The translations under genes were made by a program, and so were the position numbers. The notes under the pieces were generated by a model. That model searched no databases. It was not told where the DNA came from and saw only the letters and a list, made by a program, of their open reading frames with translations. This document shows positions 32,760 to 45,269 of a stretch of DNA of 64,000 nucleotides, in pieces (the stretch's first letter is position 1; every line of letters starts with the position of its first letter). The DNA is taken from NCBI GenBank assembly GCA_963932465.1, contig OZ010791.1:155789915-155853914 (forward strand), read 5' to 3'. Source of the stretch: Maratus speciosus (lineage: Eukaryota; Arthropoda; Arachnida; Araneae; Salticidae).

Positions 32760-34320
32760 CGTACTGAAAATACGATAATTTGCTACAGCGCTCAATATAG
32801 AAAAAAAGGGAGGAGGGGGAAAAGAAATCCCTCTATTCTGACTGTCGATTTCTTAAGAATACAATTAAAAAAAATTTTCATAGCAATATAGGCAATTACA
32901 GAGTTGTACAAAGCAAAAGGGGAATAGTGAACATGTTTGACATTTTGCACTATGAAAGTAGACGGCCATTATTTGAAATTTTCCACTTTCACTGATTTAA
33001 CAAGAGTTGGTGTTTGGTTGATTAATTGGTTTTGAAGCACTTAAGTTATACGCAGTATTTCTCCCCTTCCAATACCAATTAATGACAATTTTGGCAACAT
33101 AAGTAAATTTTCTTAGGTCAAGCCTGCTTTTCCTTGATTTGGTGGTTATCCTGATTATACACATATTGATTCATTAGTGCATGTTTCAAAGCGATAATCC
33201 CTCTACCCTAAGTTATTAATAAATTTTTGATGAAACCAACGTATACGAAATAGAAGATATAAGAAAAAAAAATATTTTTCAGAAGGGAAACACACTATTA
33301 GGATTTAATATAATATGATAACCAAAAATTTATATGCTAATAAATAAAAAAAAAAATCTTATTGAAAAATCTAACATAAATAAACTTAGCTTTATAACGA
33401 CGTCTAACAGTTACAGAAGATTATGGGATTGTTTTATGCACACGAGATTTAAAAAAAAGACCACGATTTCGAATCGCCCAAACGGAATTAGTTAGCCGTC
33501 ACCACCTGAATAGACCAGCGTGTTAAAAACAATTACGAAAGCAGAAATAAAAAATTAAGCTTTATTAATTATACTTTCATTTATTCTGTTTACCCAAATT
33601 CGAAAAGGAATATTTCGCAATTATTTTCAATTATTGCATTTCAACAATATGGATATATTCCGAAAACTCGTCTAATCATTTAACGAAATGGTAAAATTAT
33701 GGATATTAATTCGAATTTTCTAACTCTTTCTCTCTTTCAAGCATCATCTGTTTGTTTACTTTCCCGTAAACAAAATGTCATAAAGATACATTTATGGAAC
33801 CAGCTTCATAATGTATGCGCCTAACAGAAACATTAAACTAAACCAAGAAAATACGATACACAGTATTTAGTCCATTACAATGATAACAATGCAAATTCTC
33901 CAGAGAAATACATTTGATATAGTGTTTTCACACATCTTTACTCAATCTCCCAAAGCTTATATTCAGTCTCAGGGGCTATCCCATCTTCACTATCTTAGCG
34001 CAGCAAGATCTTTATAATCAACTGAATATTTCATCTATCTTTCATCCATTTTCATTCATCTCTGTTTTCATTCATTGTGTTAAATTATATTTTAGAAAGA
34101 CTTCTGTTGTTCACATTTCACTGCAGAGGCTTAAATTTCTCATTTATGTAGAATAAAATTTCGATTATCCTGTCCTTAATTAACCGAAAGATGCATTGGT
34201 GAACTGGCGAGGGGAAAGAGACTAAAGTCCCTCCAAGAACTCGATACTAGACTAATTATTATTTATACATAAATTATATAACTAGAGACACAAAATAATA
34301 AAAATAATTAAAACAAATAA
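32760..34320. other. AT-rich spacer, mostly unique
   Basis: I see no repeats, RNA genes or supported coding frame. Confidence 0.5.
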
Positions 34321-34326
34321 AAACAG

Positions 34327-34365
34327 ACGTTTCGGCTCCATTCCATAGCCCTCATCAGTACTCGT
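34327..34365 (-). ncRNA. Hammerhead ribozyme core (minus strand)
   Basis: Reading the minus strand: CTGATGA (34359-34353), stem II GGCT with loop ATGGAATGG and AGCC, then GAAA (34334-34331) running into the palindromic stem III ACGT and C as cleavage base (34327). All conserved core bases are present. Stem I is weak (GAGTA with TGTTT, mostly wobble pairs). The palindromic two-pair stem III is characteristic of Penelope-like element hammerheads, thought to act as dimers. No Penelope coding frame is visible nearby. Confidence 0.66.
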
Positions 34366-34600
34366 ACAGAATCACCAAAAACACACAAGAACGAAGAACC
34401 ACACAATTGTTTTTAGTAATTTATGTCAGTATGTCTGTAGTCATATAATTTATGTATAATTATTAGTTAGATCCAGGCATAATTATGTATATATTTTTCA
34501 TTATCATTCAGTTTTCGAAAATTATGAAAGGTTACTTTTATCATCTTTAACAAGCTCTTTAATTTTTTTTTTCTTTTTTTAAATATCGATTCTGTTTCAA
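34366..34600. other. Spacer
   Basis: AT-rich and possibly the remainder of the retroelement that carried the hammerhead. It has no other features. Confidence 0.35.
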
Positions 34601-35354
34601 CAGGGTGTCTACAGAAATTCTAAAAAAAAAGTTCCCCGATTTTTCCATGATTTCCCTGACTATTTTTATCAGACTTCCCTGATTTCCATTATTAACAATA
34701 CACATACGGTACTTTTTCCTGTATGCCGATTCCTCGGATAACACACTTTTCCAGCTTGCTAATATCTCATTTGGGAGAAAAAACAAGAGAAAAACATTAA
34801 AATTGCCTAATATTCATTAAGTATTGGTTGACAGTTTTATAAATCCGAACTCAACTAACTTCATAGTGTCCAACTGCATTAGTCCAACATCATATAGAAG
34901 CCAATGGATATAGGGTGACCAGAAAGTTTCCTCATTTTCTGAAATATATTCAATTCTAAGACTTATCTAAATCTGACGGGATAACTAATTGGATTAAGCT
35001 GGCCACCAGGTCAGGTTACGCTAATGTATCATTTAAAATTTTTTAAGATGTGTAAATTGCCTTCAATATAAGTGCTATGTACAGAAAGTGAGGACATCTG
35101 ATCACCTTAATTTACGTTAAATATCAAAAACTCATACCATGTGCATCTTTTAAAAAATATTGGGAAAGATTAATCAGCATGTGAAAAAATATGATACATA
35201 AAATAGACGAATCAGTCTCGTTGGCAAGGTGAAAATGCAAATATTTTCTCAATATAGACAAATTTCCCTGATTTTCCAGTATTTTTATAAAGTTCCCTGA
35301 CATTTCCCTGATTTTTCCATGATTCCCTGATTTCCAGATTCTGTAGACACCCTG
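34601..35354. mobile_element. hAT5-like element, CAGGGTGTCTACAGAA ends
   Basis: The termini CAGGGTGTCTACAGAA and, reversed, CAGGGTGTCTACAGAATC are inverted over 16 bp and flanked by TTCAA (34596-34600 and 35355-35359). A 5-bp duplication with CAGGG ends matches the hAT5 group. Next to each end are repeated TTCCCTGA motifs (about four near the right end), likely transposase-binding repeats. It has no transposase. The middle is unique AT-rich DNA. Confidence 0.82.
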
Positions 35355-35638
35355 TTCAATTTCTTTTTCATAAATTTTCTTATGATCAAACATGTTAAAA
35401 GCATTACAGAATTAGCAATTAGCCCCCCCCCCCCTGGTCTAGTTTCACCAGCTGTTTATTGTTCTGTTCAAGTCAGCAGGGGGGAAAAAATGTAAGTCCG
35501 GATCCGGACAGGTCCGTTCCATCTCAAACCAAATGAAAATAAATCTATCAAAACTTGGGAGCACACCTCTAAAATATGATATTCCCCTTCAAAGCATGAT
35601 CCTGGGTGCGCCACTGGTCAGATGCCTCGTTTCTTATA

Positions 35639-35952
35639 CAATAAAACCTCCCTAAAGCGACCACGTTCCGTTCCAATAAAAATTGGTCGCTCTGAGAGGT
35701 AGTCTCTTAATGGAGGTCATGTTTAAATCTAGATTTTAACTGTTGAAAAAGGGTAACAATTAGTATTACTAAAATTTATCTTTCACATTAGGAAAAAATA
35801 TAAAAATTTAAGTATCAAAACAAAAGTTAATTAGATAAGTTAATTACTGCAGAGTTCAAAAAACTAATACACTGACGTTTGCTTTGACTTTTACGGTTTG
35901 ATCTTTTATAACTTTTATTTTCCAAGTCCTTTCGATGCTCAGTAAATAAATG

Positions 35953-35984
<32 letters not shown>

Positions 35985-36433
35985 GACGAGAACAAATAAG
36001 GACGATTTCATTAATTTATTTCTTTGAGAGTTTCCTGACAGAATAGGGGAGGGCAGTTTATTTACCGTCATTCTTAATTTTTCATTTTTTTAATAATAAT
36101 TTTCCTCATATAATATAATAATAATTTGATCATAATTTTTGCCTAAAAAGGCACAAATGGCTTTAAACACTTAAAAGTTACCGGAATAATAAAAAAAAAA
36201 GTCTAAACTTAGTTTAGAAGTTTGGTGAATAATGCACTCTCCGGAATTATTTTTCTAATAAAACCTTCTTCAAGCGACCAGGAAAAAACGGAATTTGTTT
36301 CATTTCTTCAAAGAAATGGGTCGCTCATGGAGGGAGTTCAACTGGGATGGTCTCTGAATGGAGGTAAAATTAGTATTGAGCCTAAGGGAATAAATTTCGT
36401 TCAGAGAGGTGGTCGCACAGGCAGGTTTCACTG
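35639..36433. mobile_element. Tigger/pogo-like non-autonomous element
   Basis: The left end CAATAAAACCTCCCTAAAGC and the right end, reversed, CAGTGAAACCTGCCTGTGCG are flanked by TA (35637-35638 and 36434-36435). Inside, AAGCGACC and GGTCGCTC motifs recur in both orientations, typical of Tigger-type non-autonomous elements. A T run (about 35956-35984) has expanded inside. There is no transposase frame. Confidence 0.75.
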
Positions 36434-36435
36434 TA

Positions 36436-36762
36436 TATTACATTTAGTTATAATGCAAGAAATTTTTTTATTTTGTTACTGTTTTGCTACAGATAATTAC
36501 ATAAATTTGCAATTATCCATCCATTGGTCAGCTGATAAATGATATTACAACGCCATAATAAAGATGTTTATGCTATTAAGACACTGTAGCCTAATTGGTC
36601 CAAATACGTAATTTCGCTCCCCCTCTCTATCACACACACAGCACGATTGGTTTTTAAAAGGTAACTAAGATAGTAAGGTAACTAAGTGTATAACTAAGTG
36701 TATTTTATCGAAATAATGTTTATCGTGATAAATGTGCTCTCTAATATGAATTATTATTATTA
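36436..36762. other. Short AT-rich spacer
   Basis: Contains a small CA repeat near 36632 and a TTA microsatellite next to the Helitron end. Nothing else is seen. Confidence 0.5.
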
Positions 36763-37722
36763 CTAGTGTGAATACCCGTCCTAGGACGTTGGGTAAAAAT
36801 TGTGTTTTTCACTTAAAATTTGAAAAACTGATAAAAAAAAAAAAATAATTGACAATATGGAAGCGTTTAGATGAGCAAAGTTCGGCTAGTTTATGTTCTA
36901 ATAAACACACAATTAGCTTTTCTGGGCAAACCAGGTTTTCCGGCTAATATACTATAACAAAATTAAGATTTCTTAATAAAAGAAAAATTTAATAAACATG
37001 CAATAAAAGTGCGTAATTGAAACAGTCTGCTGCAACTATTGAAATAATACTATTTTTTTTAATAACACTTTGAAGTTGTATTTTTATCGTTTACCCCCCC
37101 CCTTCCTCTCCCCCCTCCATTTTTTTTATATGTATATTGATTAATAAATAAGTATCGCGGGTTGAATCCCATCCGTCTAACCCCCTAAGCTTCTGTCCTC
37201 CTGATGCAAAGCTATAAATCAAAAATTATTAATTTTACTTTTCGTATAAATATTAATTTTTTACTTTTAAAATATGGAATATGTTTGAATTTACATACAC
37301 CTGTATATAGAAAAGGAAAATATAAGTAATGTGTAATTTAAAAATAAGTTACAAAATAATAAGTCTAAAATATTTAGATTGATTACTTTTTTAAAAGAAA
37401 GTCAGTTTTATCAAATTTTTGCAGGGAAAAAAAAGGATATTTTTAAAAATACCATATCATTGTTTTCCGTGATTAAAGTTCCTTACATGTCGCAAAGAAA
37501 ATTTAATATGATTGCAACTTAATACTTGAAATAATCTCAGTTAGGAAGAAGTGTCTATCACTGCTCAATTATCAGGATTTGTAACCTTGAGAAGTAGAAT
37601 TCTTGTTTCTTGTCAACCAATGGAAGAATGGAACCTTTCACCCTTGAGTCTCTTCCTCGGAGACTGGTAAGATTGGTGGATTCGCCCCGCCCTGCGTTAC
37701 ACTGCTTTTTATTATATAGAGA
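36763..37722 (-). mobile_element. Non-autonomous Helitron (960 bp)
   Basis: On the minus strand the 5' end is TCTCTATATAATAAAAAGC, starting with TC after a host A. The 3' end is CTAG followed by a host T. Seven bases before CTAG sits the hairpin built from ACCC, GTCC, TA, GGAC, GTT, GGGT on the plus strand (36774-36794). The TC start, 3' hairpin, CTRR end and A/T insertion site are the Helitron hallmarks. It has no Rep/helicase coding. It contains C runs near 37095 and a GC-rich patch near the 5' end. Confidence 0.75.
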
Positions 37723-38990
37723 TTTTTATTACTTTGTAAATTTTTCTGTAATGTAATCTCCCAATCAAATCAATAATAAGAAATTTGTTACACTATAATA
37801 GCTTTTCATTTTAATAATTACATTTTTCTGTAACTATACTATAAATAAAAATGGCATTCTTTTTAGATTATGATTTATTAATATGACAATATATAAGAGC
37901 TATTATTTATACTTTGTAAAATTACTGTTATTTTATAGCAGAAAATTTAACTATAGTCATAAAAATTACGCCTATTTATTAATTTATTAGTTGTCAAATA
38001 TGGTAAAGGCAAATGCAAAGAGACAATCAAGATGTTTATAGTGTTGTAAGATTAGGTTTTTGCTGTTAATGAAAAATTTGTCGACCTGGTTTGTTTATTT
38101 AAAAAAATAAACAACAACAAAAAAAATATTATGTCTTAATTTTATGGCTGATAAGAGGAATCTGTCTTAATTTATCTTTGTAAGCTTGGAATTCTCTTGC
38201 TTAAACCTTTATGCCCCGGCGATACTTTAAAGTACCATTAAAATAACTTGTTATAAAATTCATTCAATACATCGATTAGTAGTTATACAGTTTAGAATGA
38301 GTTATGGATACTTTACTTAATCTTGTTCCAAAAGCATTATTGGCTGTACGAAACAAAAATATTTTTAAAAGGATGATTTCTTTTACATTTGCATCTTTTT
38401 TCAGATTTCTTAACGTTGAAAGATTGTGGGAGAAAAGTTTCAGTTCGGAAATATTTCTATTGTGAGAGAGCTACATTAAGAGCATTATATTTGTACATTT
38501 TCTAATTCTATAAAATATTTAAAGAAAGATTTTGAATAAAAGATTTGAGTGGAGTTATAAATATTGCACAAAATCCCTATAAATACAAATTTAATAAAAT
38601 TTAATTTAATAGGCAAAACCCTTCTAAAATTTATTAAATGGTTGTGTAAATCTTCTAATGTACCTTCAAAAATTCAAGAAAAATGCTTTACAAGATGAAA
38701 TTTTCATGAATTCATAATTTGGGGTAAAAGGAGTTAAAAAGCAGTTTCTAAAAAATTCTGAATGATTAACAGGTAAATATGTTGTTGACTATTAGAAGGA
38801 AATATAAAAACAGTATGTATAGAATATATCATCATTGAGCAAATGCATTACCTAGAGGATATTACATTTTGATAACCTATATAATTCAGCTCTACAAAAA
38901 ATACTCATTTTAAATAATTACATTTTAATAAAAGTAGGCAAAATCGCCGCTTTAAAAAACTGACTGGTATAAACATTTGAAATGGCAGAA
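37723..38990. other. AT-rich spacer
   Basis: No repeat, RNA gene or coding frame is seen in this very AT-rich stretch. Confidence 0.5.
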
Positions 38991-38991
38991 C

Positions 38992-39384
38992 CAGCAGTCG
39001 ATCCAGCCTCTTTGCGGCCGCTTTAGGGCCCTTTCACAAAAATCTAATTAATAAAATAGGCCCCTCACAAAAATAAGTTTAATAAAATGGGCCCCTTCAC
39101 AAAACCCCTTTTAATAAAACAGGCTCCTGCGTAAAATTCCTTTTCATAAAAACTGTTTTAAAATGTGTAATTTTGTAAATAAAACCAGTTCACCAAGAAC
39201 AAAAACTTTAGCAAGAGGATTTGAAGAAGTTTTTCTTAATGAATGCTAGGTTCGAATTTGAGTAACTGTACTTCAACTTTCGTTACAAAATGTTATTTTT
39301 CACAAAAATATTATAAAATTCACAAAAATAACATTTATTTTTCACGAAATGGGCCCCAAGAATAAAAACCTACATCGACCCCTG
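38992..39384 (-). mobile_element. hAT5-like element, CAGGGGTCGAT family, copy 1
   Basis: The ends, CAGCAGTCGATCCAG (left, mutated) and, reversed, CAGGGGTCGATGTAGG, match those of the 61433 element. The flanks AGAAC and AGGAC agree at four of five bases. It has the same internal blocks in reverse: AATAAAATGGGCCCC-type units near the left and TTCGTTACAAAATGTTATTTT near the right. It is 393 bp and non-coding. Confidence 0.72.
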
Positions 39385-40510
39385 AGGACTAAATTCTGAC
39401 GCATCAAAACTCCTTAAAATTAATAAAGTAAAAAATATATCACTATGCAATTATTGATCAAGTTTAAATTATTTGAAGCATTATTAAAGAAAGAAAGAAA
39501 AAACAAGTATTAAAAGTCAATTACGACCAGTAAAACATCCGGTAAGCCCTTTTATTGTCACATCCTGACTACAACCCACTGTCATGCACGTGCCATTACA
39601 ATACTGTTTTCAACTTTGAGAAATAGTTTCTAAAATTACATTCCCGTCCGAAAAAAAATGTGTTTAAAAATAGCTAGGTTGTACAATTTCTCACTTAAAA
39701 AATTCTATTTAAAATTAAGTAAAATGATTCACTCACTGTATAACAGCCAATAATGGACAAAAAAGTCAACTTTGGCTTCTAAAAAGAGGTAAACTAAACT
39801 AGGCTGCTAAAACAAAAAATCCCACAGGTATGGCTTAAAAAATAAAAATTAGAAGGCATTTTTTGCAATCCTGCATACACACTCGCTTCGCTCCCCTCTT
39901 TACAGCTATTTTGTTTTTTCGATATTACTTATAGTAATAATAAAAATAGTTATTTGTTGATGATGATAAATATGCCAATTAATATGACGTATCTACTAAG
40001 GCATATTAAACGTTTTCCCATTATACGTCTACTTTTTCCCGTAATGTGATCCCGATCGTGAGCGAAAACAAAAATTCTAGCTCATTATTTAACAACCTTA
40101 CACTAAAATCTTCTACAGTACAATTTTTAGCTCATTAATCATAATAACATTCCAGCGAAACACGCAGTTAAAAAAAATAATAATCAAGGTATTTAGTAGC
40201 CAAGAGAGGGCGCTAACTTTAACCGAATCAACGAGATTGCCAGAAATGAAGGAGGGACTGTGTTAATTAAGTCTTACACGATGATTTCCGGGCCAAAGAG
40301 TGGGCATGGAGAGTGCAATAATTGAGTTAAATTGTAGAGCAGCTTTGTTAGCTTCGGGTGGCCGTGAGGGTAATGACGGATTTGCTAAGCTATAACTTGT
40401 GCCTGAAGGTTTATCACTCTTCGCTGAAAAGACGAGAATTCGTAATGTAAGATTTAAAAATAATTGCTAACAGGGAAGTCATCAAATAATTAGATATATA
40501 CTAAATCAGA
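39385..40510. other. Unique spacer; GC-richer block at 40180-40430
   Basis: The left part is AT-rich. From about 40180 to 40430 complexity and GC content rise, with homeodomain-type TTAATTAAG and CAATAATTGAG motifs. No frame is convincing. It is a candidate regulatory block by composition only. Confidence 0.35.
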
Positions 40511-40511
40511 C

Positions 40512-40602
40512 TATAGGTGTAGATTCACGGTCGCCAGTCGTCACGTGGTGACTAAATGTTTTGCTGTGGCCGCAAACTTTTGGTATCTAAGTCGCCATAT
40601 TT
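40512..40602 (+). repeat. Left-end fragment of the ATAGGTG family
   Basis: Reads ATAGGTGTAGATTCACGG then GTCGCCAGTCGTCACGTGG, matching the left end of the element at 7868. It breaks off into a T run. No right end was found nearby. Confidence 0.6.
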
Positions 40603-41340
40603 TTTTTTTTGTGTTGTTTGTTTGGTTTTGTTTTGTTTTTCTTATAGAAAAACAAATGTTTGAAGTGTATTTTGATTTTTATAGTACAGTATAACATCAG
40701 ACATTCACAATATTTTTCATATGTACTTTTATATGACAAAATCAAAATAAAAAACATTGTTTTCCCAATATTCTGCACTATCATGACTGTTTAGGTTATA
40801 CATATTTTTAAAACTGTATCTTGTCCAACTTCATCTTCTGACTGTACACAGTTTAAGATTTATATTACTCTAAATTAATGTTAAAATTTAAAGAATTTCA
40901 TAATTAAATTAAATATACACATTTCAATTAGTCTGTCTTTTATTGTACATGTGCATATATAAAATAAATTACTTTTCACTTTGAATTCCTGAGCTAATTT
41001 CGTTTAGTTTTTTTTCCCCCATATAAACACTACTGTTTTTATACGTTTATTTCAACATTGTGGCCAATAAAATTTTTGGGTTTATGAGCCAGTGGCTCCT
41101 TTTAGATTTTGGGAATCTGCATCAGACCAGCACTGTTGACAATCTACTTATACATGACAGACAGGTTTATAAACCGACAAATTAGAATCCTTTACATAAT
41201 AAAAATCTAAGGAAAATTACTTAAAAATATATATTTAATGGTAGTGTTTTAATTTGATTATCTAAATCAAAACAAATAAGTAACAGGATTTAATAAATAA
41301 TATTAATTCTCACTCTGGCCAAATTTATGAGATTTTGAAC

Positions 41341-41375
<35 letters not shown>

Positions 41376-41524
41376 GAACAAAAACGATGATCCCAATCTT
41401 GTGTGTGGATTGGATTAATCTAATCATCTGCATTATACTAATGCAGATTAATTATTTAATCAGTACTAAATTAAGGTAATAAATTTAAGTCGGAAATTGT
41501 ACCTCAAACGTGGCAAATGAAGTG

Positions 41525-41977
41525 CGTTCGTGTTCGTATACAACAAGTTTTATAAGTATTCAGATCTTGATGCAATAGCTGCCCCACACTCTTGTGAAAA
41601 AAATGCACGAATACAAATTTTATTATGATTCTATATGTTCAATTCAGTAATATGGAAATAATAGGACTCCATCTTAAATGGGACGTCATCACCATGGCAA
41701 CCTAGAATCATTACCTATCATGGGATATCATTGAATTAATTACGTATGATAGGATTTAATAGAATGAAGAAAACTTTCACTAATATCTTTTTAAGTTTTC
41801 ACCCAATTTTCATAAAATTTGAAATGACTCGACAAAATTCTGCAACGATTATATATATATTAAATTTCAAACCATTCTATTGGATAGTTTTTGCGCTGTT
41901 ATATGCGGACAGACAGACAAACGGACGGACCGACGACGACTATAGGTGAAATGTGTTTGTATAATTACGAACGCACC
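41525..41977 (+). repeat. Dispersed repeat of unknown class, copy 1
   Basis: About 430 bp shared with 47486-47870: it starts AAGTTTTATAAGTATTCAG, contains ACCATGGCAACCTAGAAT and TTATATGCGGACAGACAG, and ends CGACTATAGGTG. A further AATTACGA...GCACCT block follows in this copy and reappears at 48310-48350. The polymerase III boxes of SINEs are not evident, and no inverted ends pair. Confidence 0.7.
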
Positions 41978-42063
41978 TAAAAATAGACAGACGATGCCGG
42001 AATCGAAATTTCATAAAATTCAATGTATTATAGCTCGTTAATTTTTGATAATATATAAATTGC

Positions 42064-42815
42064 AAAACTAGAGCCGGTCACCAGGTCACTAAATGACAAA
42101 AAGGGGCACTTAAAAAGCTATTTGTCACCGACCACATTATGGCCTCTATTTCTACACGAAGAGAGTAAAATTTTCTTGCATGCCGTCAATTTCACTTTTG
42201 TTGGTTGTAATGTGTTGTTAATATTAGGGATTGACCGAATACCGAATAGTTGATTCGGTAATCGGTGGTTCGGCCTGTAAACCGAATATTCGGCTTCGGC
42301 CGGCCGAATAATTGCAGATAAGTATTTTCGTAGAAGTAGAAGAATTCTCTTTTACTTAGCAGAAGAATAGGCTAAACAATGAATTTCAATATTATGTGCA
42401 TGAGTTAGAGTTCAGCTAAACTACAAAAAACAAGTCATAGGCCATTTTTAATTTAAAAAAAAACGTTTTCCTTCCTAAAATAGTCTACATAGGTATGAAA
42501 TCAAAACAACTGTCTACTAGAGAGAGAAAAAAAAAAGTAAGGAAGATGCGCATCTTTCCCTTATTTAACTTTATTTACTTCTACATTAGTTTTATTTTTT
42601 TTTAATTTAAATTTATTTAATGTGTATTTTTTTTAATATACACCAACATTGTTTCTTTGTATTTGAATGAACTTTTGTTTTTCTGACAATCGTTATCCTT
42701 AATAATACCCTGTATAATTTAATACTTAGGTTATTTTTGGAAATTGACTAGTGATAAAATAATAAAAATAAGTAATGGGTTAATGAATTTGTGAGTGGAA
42801 AGAAGTCATTATTAT

Positions 42816-42851
<36 letters not shown>

Positions 42852-43205
42852 GTAGTTAGATTTAAGAATAAAAATGTAACTGAATTTAATTATTGAGAAT
42901 TTAATTTCAATTAAAGCTTATTAAAAAAGCTAACACATGCAAAAATGCATATTACAAAGTTTCAAGTATTCGGTTGCCGAATACCGAAGCTTCGGTATTC
43001 GGCAAAATTGCTGCTTCGGTCAATCATTAGTTAATATTAACGAATATTTAATTTGATTAACACTGAAAGATTAATAAAAAAAAACATAGAAATGCTAAAA
43101 TGTTAATAAAGCGCTTTTAAATAATAATAATAAAAAAAAAAGGTGGCCACTAATAAAATTGCCACTCTTAGTCACTGGTGAAATTTTCCAGTTTTGAACT
43201 TTAAT
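42064..43205 (+). mobile_element. Short ATAGGTG-family relative split by a hAT element
   Basis: The left part, GCCGGTCACCAGGTCACTAA, continues into GGCCTCTATTTCTACACGAA. The right part holds GGTGGCCACTAATAAAATTG and GAAATTTTCCAGTTTTG. Both parts align in order with the uninterrupted copies at 45270 and 50779, and the 805-bp insert sits exactly where they are continuous. The outer ends are approximate. Confidence 0.68.
42225..43029. mobile_element. Nested 805-bp hAT element
   Basis: The termini TAGGGATTGACCGAATACCG and, reversed, TAATGATTGACCGAAGC are flanked by the perfect 8-bp duplication GTTAATAT (42217-42224 and 43030-43037). Both subterminal regions are packed with ATTCGG/CCGAAT motifs in both orientations, probable transposase-binding sites. 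A long T run (about 42821-42849) lies inside. There is no transposase. Confidence 0.92.
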
Positions 43206-45269
43206 CGCAGAAGTACGGAATTTTTTATGTTTTACTTGTCAGAGCATGGATAATGTTTTTAAAATATAACTTATAGAACCCAGGAAACGTGTAAAAAAAT
43301 TTAAATTTCGTGTTTTAATATGTATGCAGTCCCTTATAAAATAAATGTCATATCTAAAAGCTGTACTTGATTTGTATACATTCTGTATTTGTTAACATGT
43401 TTCTATTATTAGCGGTTTAACAGACAATCATCATAACCTCTATTTTGAATCCCCTGGTACATTATTACATAGCATAATGATGGAATTTTACAACAATTGT
43501 AACTCATCGAAACACTACATATTGTGAGTATACATTAAATTCCATCAAGAGATTTTCCAAACAATCAACATTTAGAATAAAAAATATGTAATTTTAAAGA
43601 AACATTTTGTTAATACTTACAGAAATTACTAATTGTCCTTAAAAAATAACTATAAATGTTTGCGAGGAACTGCATTTCATTAAATTAAAATGCAGTTATA
43701 ATTTTTACAATTTATTAAAAAATATAAAGCATTCTCTATTGGATTTAACCAAAAATACTACACATATCAATAAAATAACACTTTATGCGACATGGATGCA
43801 AGAATTAAGAAGTATATCCAAACCAAGACTGAAAACTTTTCTCAGTATTAGAAATAATCAAATGAAAATAGGCTAGAATATCTAAATGCCTTGCATTATG
43901 GTTAAAAGCTGATATCTTGGAATAAAATACAGCGACTAAGTTCTTGATATTAAAATTGTTATTATTTAAGTATATAAAGTAGAATTTGCTATCAGCCAAA
44001 AATATCTTCAAGACTGAAGGTCTTGCACCATGTAGCGACATTTAAAATCCTACAAGAATACAATATCAAAATATGCACATTAGGACTGCCAGGTATCAAG
44101 TTTATCTGGGAATTAAAATTCCTTTGAAACAAGCATCTTTAATTACAACAATTAAGACAAATATCAAAATGCTTATCTTTAATCAGCGTAAATGTCTTCA
44201 TTCGAGAGCAATTTAAAAACTTGACAACTCTAAATTACAACTTTAAATTCTCGTCGGAAAGTTTAAGATAAATCGAGGTGCATTTAAAACCTGAAACGTC
44301 TTTAAAACAGCAACTGACTTGCACAATAAGCACACGCCCACCTCTGGCAGACGATTTACGAGAGCACAACACGGCGGATTGAAATAGCTTTGCATTTCCT
44401 TACTTAATGGGCATTAATTAACGAACTCCACACAGCAAGGCACTTCGTAATAATTACCAAATCTATAATCCTCGAAAGTAGAAGAACCTTTTTCGAATAT
44501 ATTTTTTTCCTTAAATAACTCCCGACAGAAACGTGCAGTGAAAAAAAAAAAAAAATAATAATAACAACTTTTATTTTCCAGGTGGCCCTTGGTTATTAAT
44601 TTTGTCACGCGGGTATGGCAACAGGACGAAAGACCTGTGTGTGTAATTACGTTCGATTTGCCGGAGCAGAACATTAAAACTTATTATACTGGTGGAATAT
44701 TTGTCGGTTCCGAGTGCAGATAATATTGTCAGAACTAAATTTAGTTTTACCTCTAAAGTCATATCGATTCCGTAATGTCGCCACAAGAGCGTTTAGTATA
44801 AAGAGGAAAGTGGAAAAACTAACTGCTTAATTACAACACGGACGCGTTAAAACTGAAAGAAGAAAAATATTTAAAAGGGCCTCTTCTCATATTGGATTAT
44901 TTTAACTATTAAAAGAAAAAAAGAAAAGAAAAAGGACGCACACACTTTCTCTAAAAATTTTATTAAAAGAAAATTTTAAAACAGAATTTTTTTCCATGTC
45001 TTGAATTTTTTAAATTAACATTTATTACATGAATATGGCTACAAACAAAAGAAATTTCATAGAATGAATATTTTAGAACTTACTTGCAATTAAATTTTCA
45101 AGTAAGAAACATTTAGGAACAATCTTTAAACATTTTTTTTTTTTTTTTTCCCCGACTGTAATGTTTTGTAACAAAATACTTTCGTTAAAAAACACTTCGA
45201 AGCGACGTGTTATAAAATGTGTTAACAGTCGTGTAAATACATATAAATAACGAAAAAATAAGACAATTT
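43206..45269. other. Spacer; unique GC-richer block at 44340-44790
   Basis: Most is AT-rich. At 44340-44790 complexity rises, with an octamer-like CTTTGCATTTCC, CATTAATTAACG and TGTAATTACG. These homeodomain/POU-type motifs in non-repeated DNA suggest a regulatory block, but no conservation data are available. Short minus-strand frames across it lack coding features. Confidence 0.38.
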
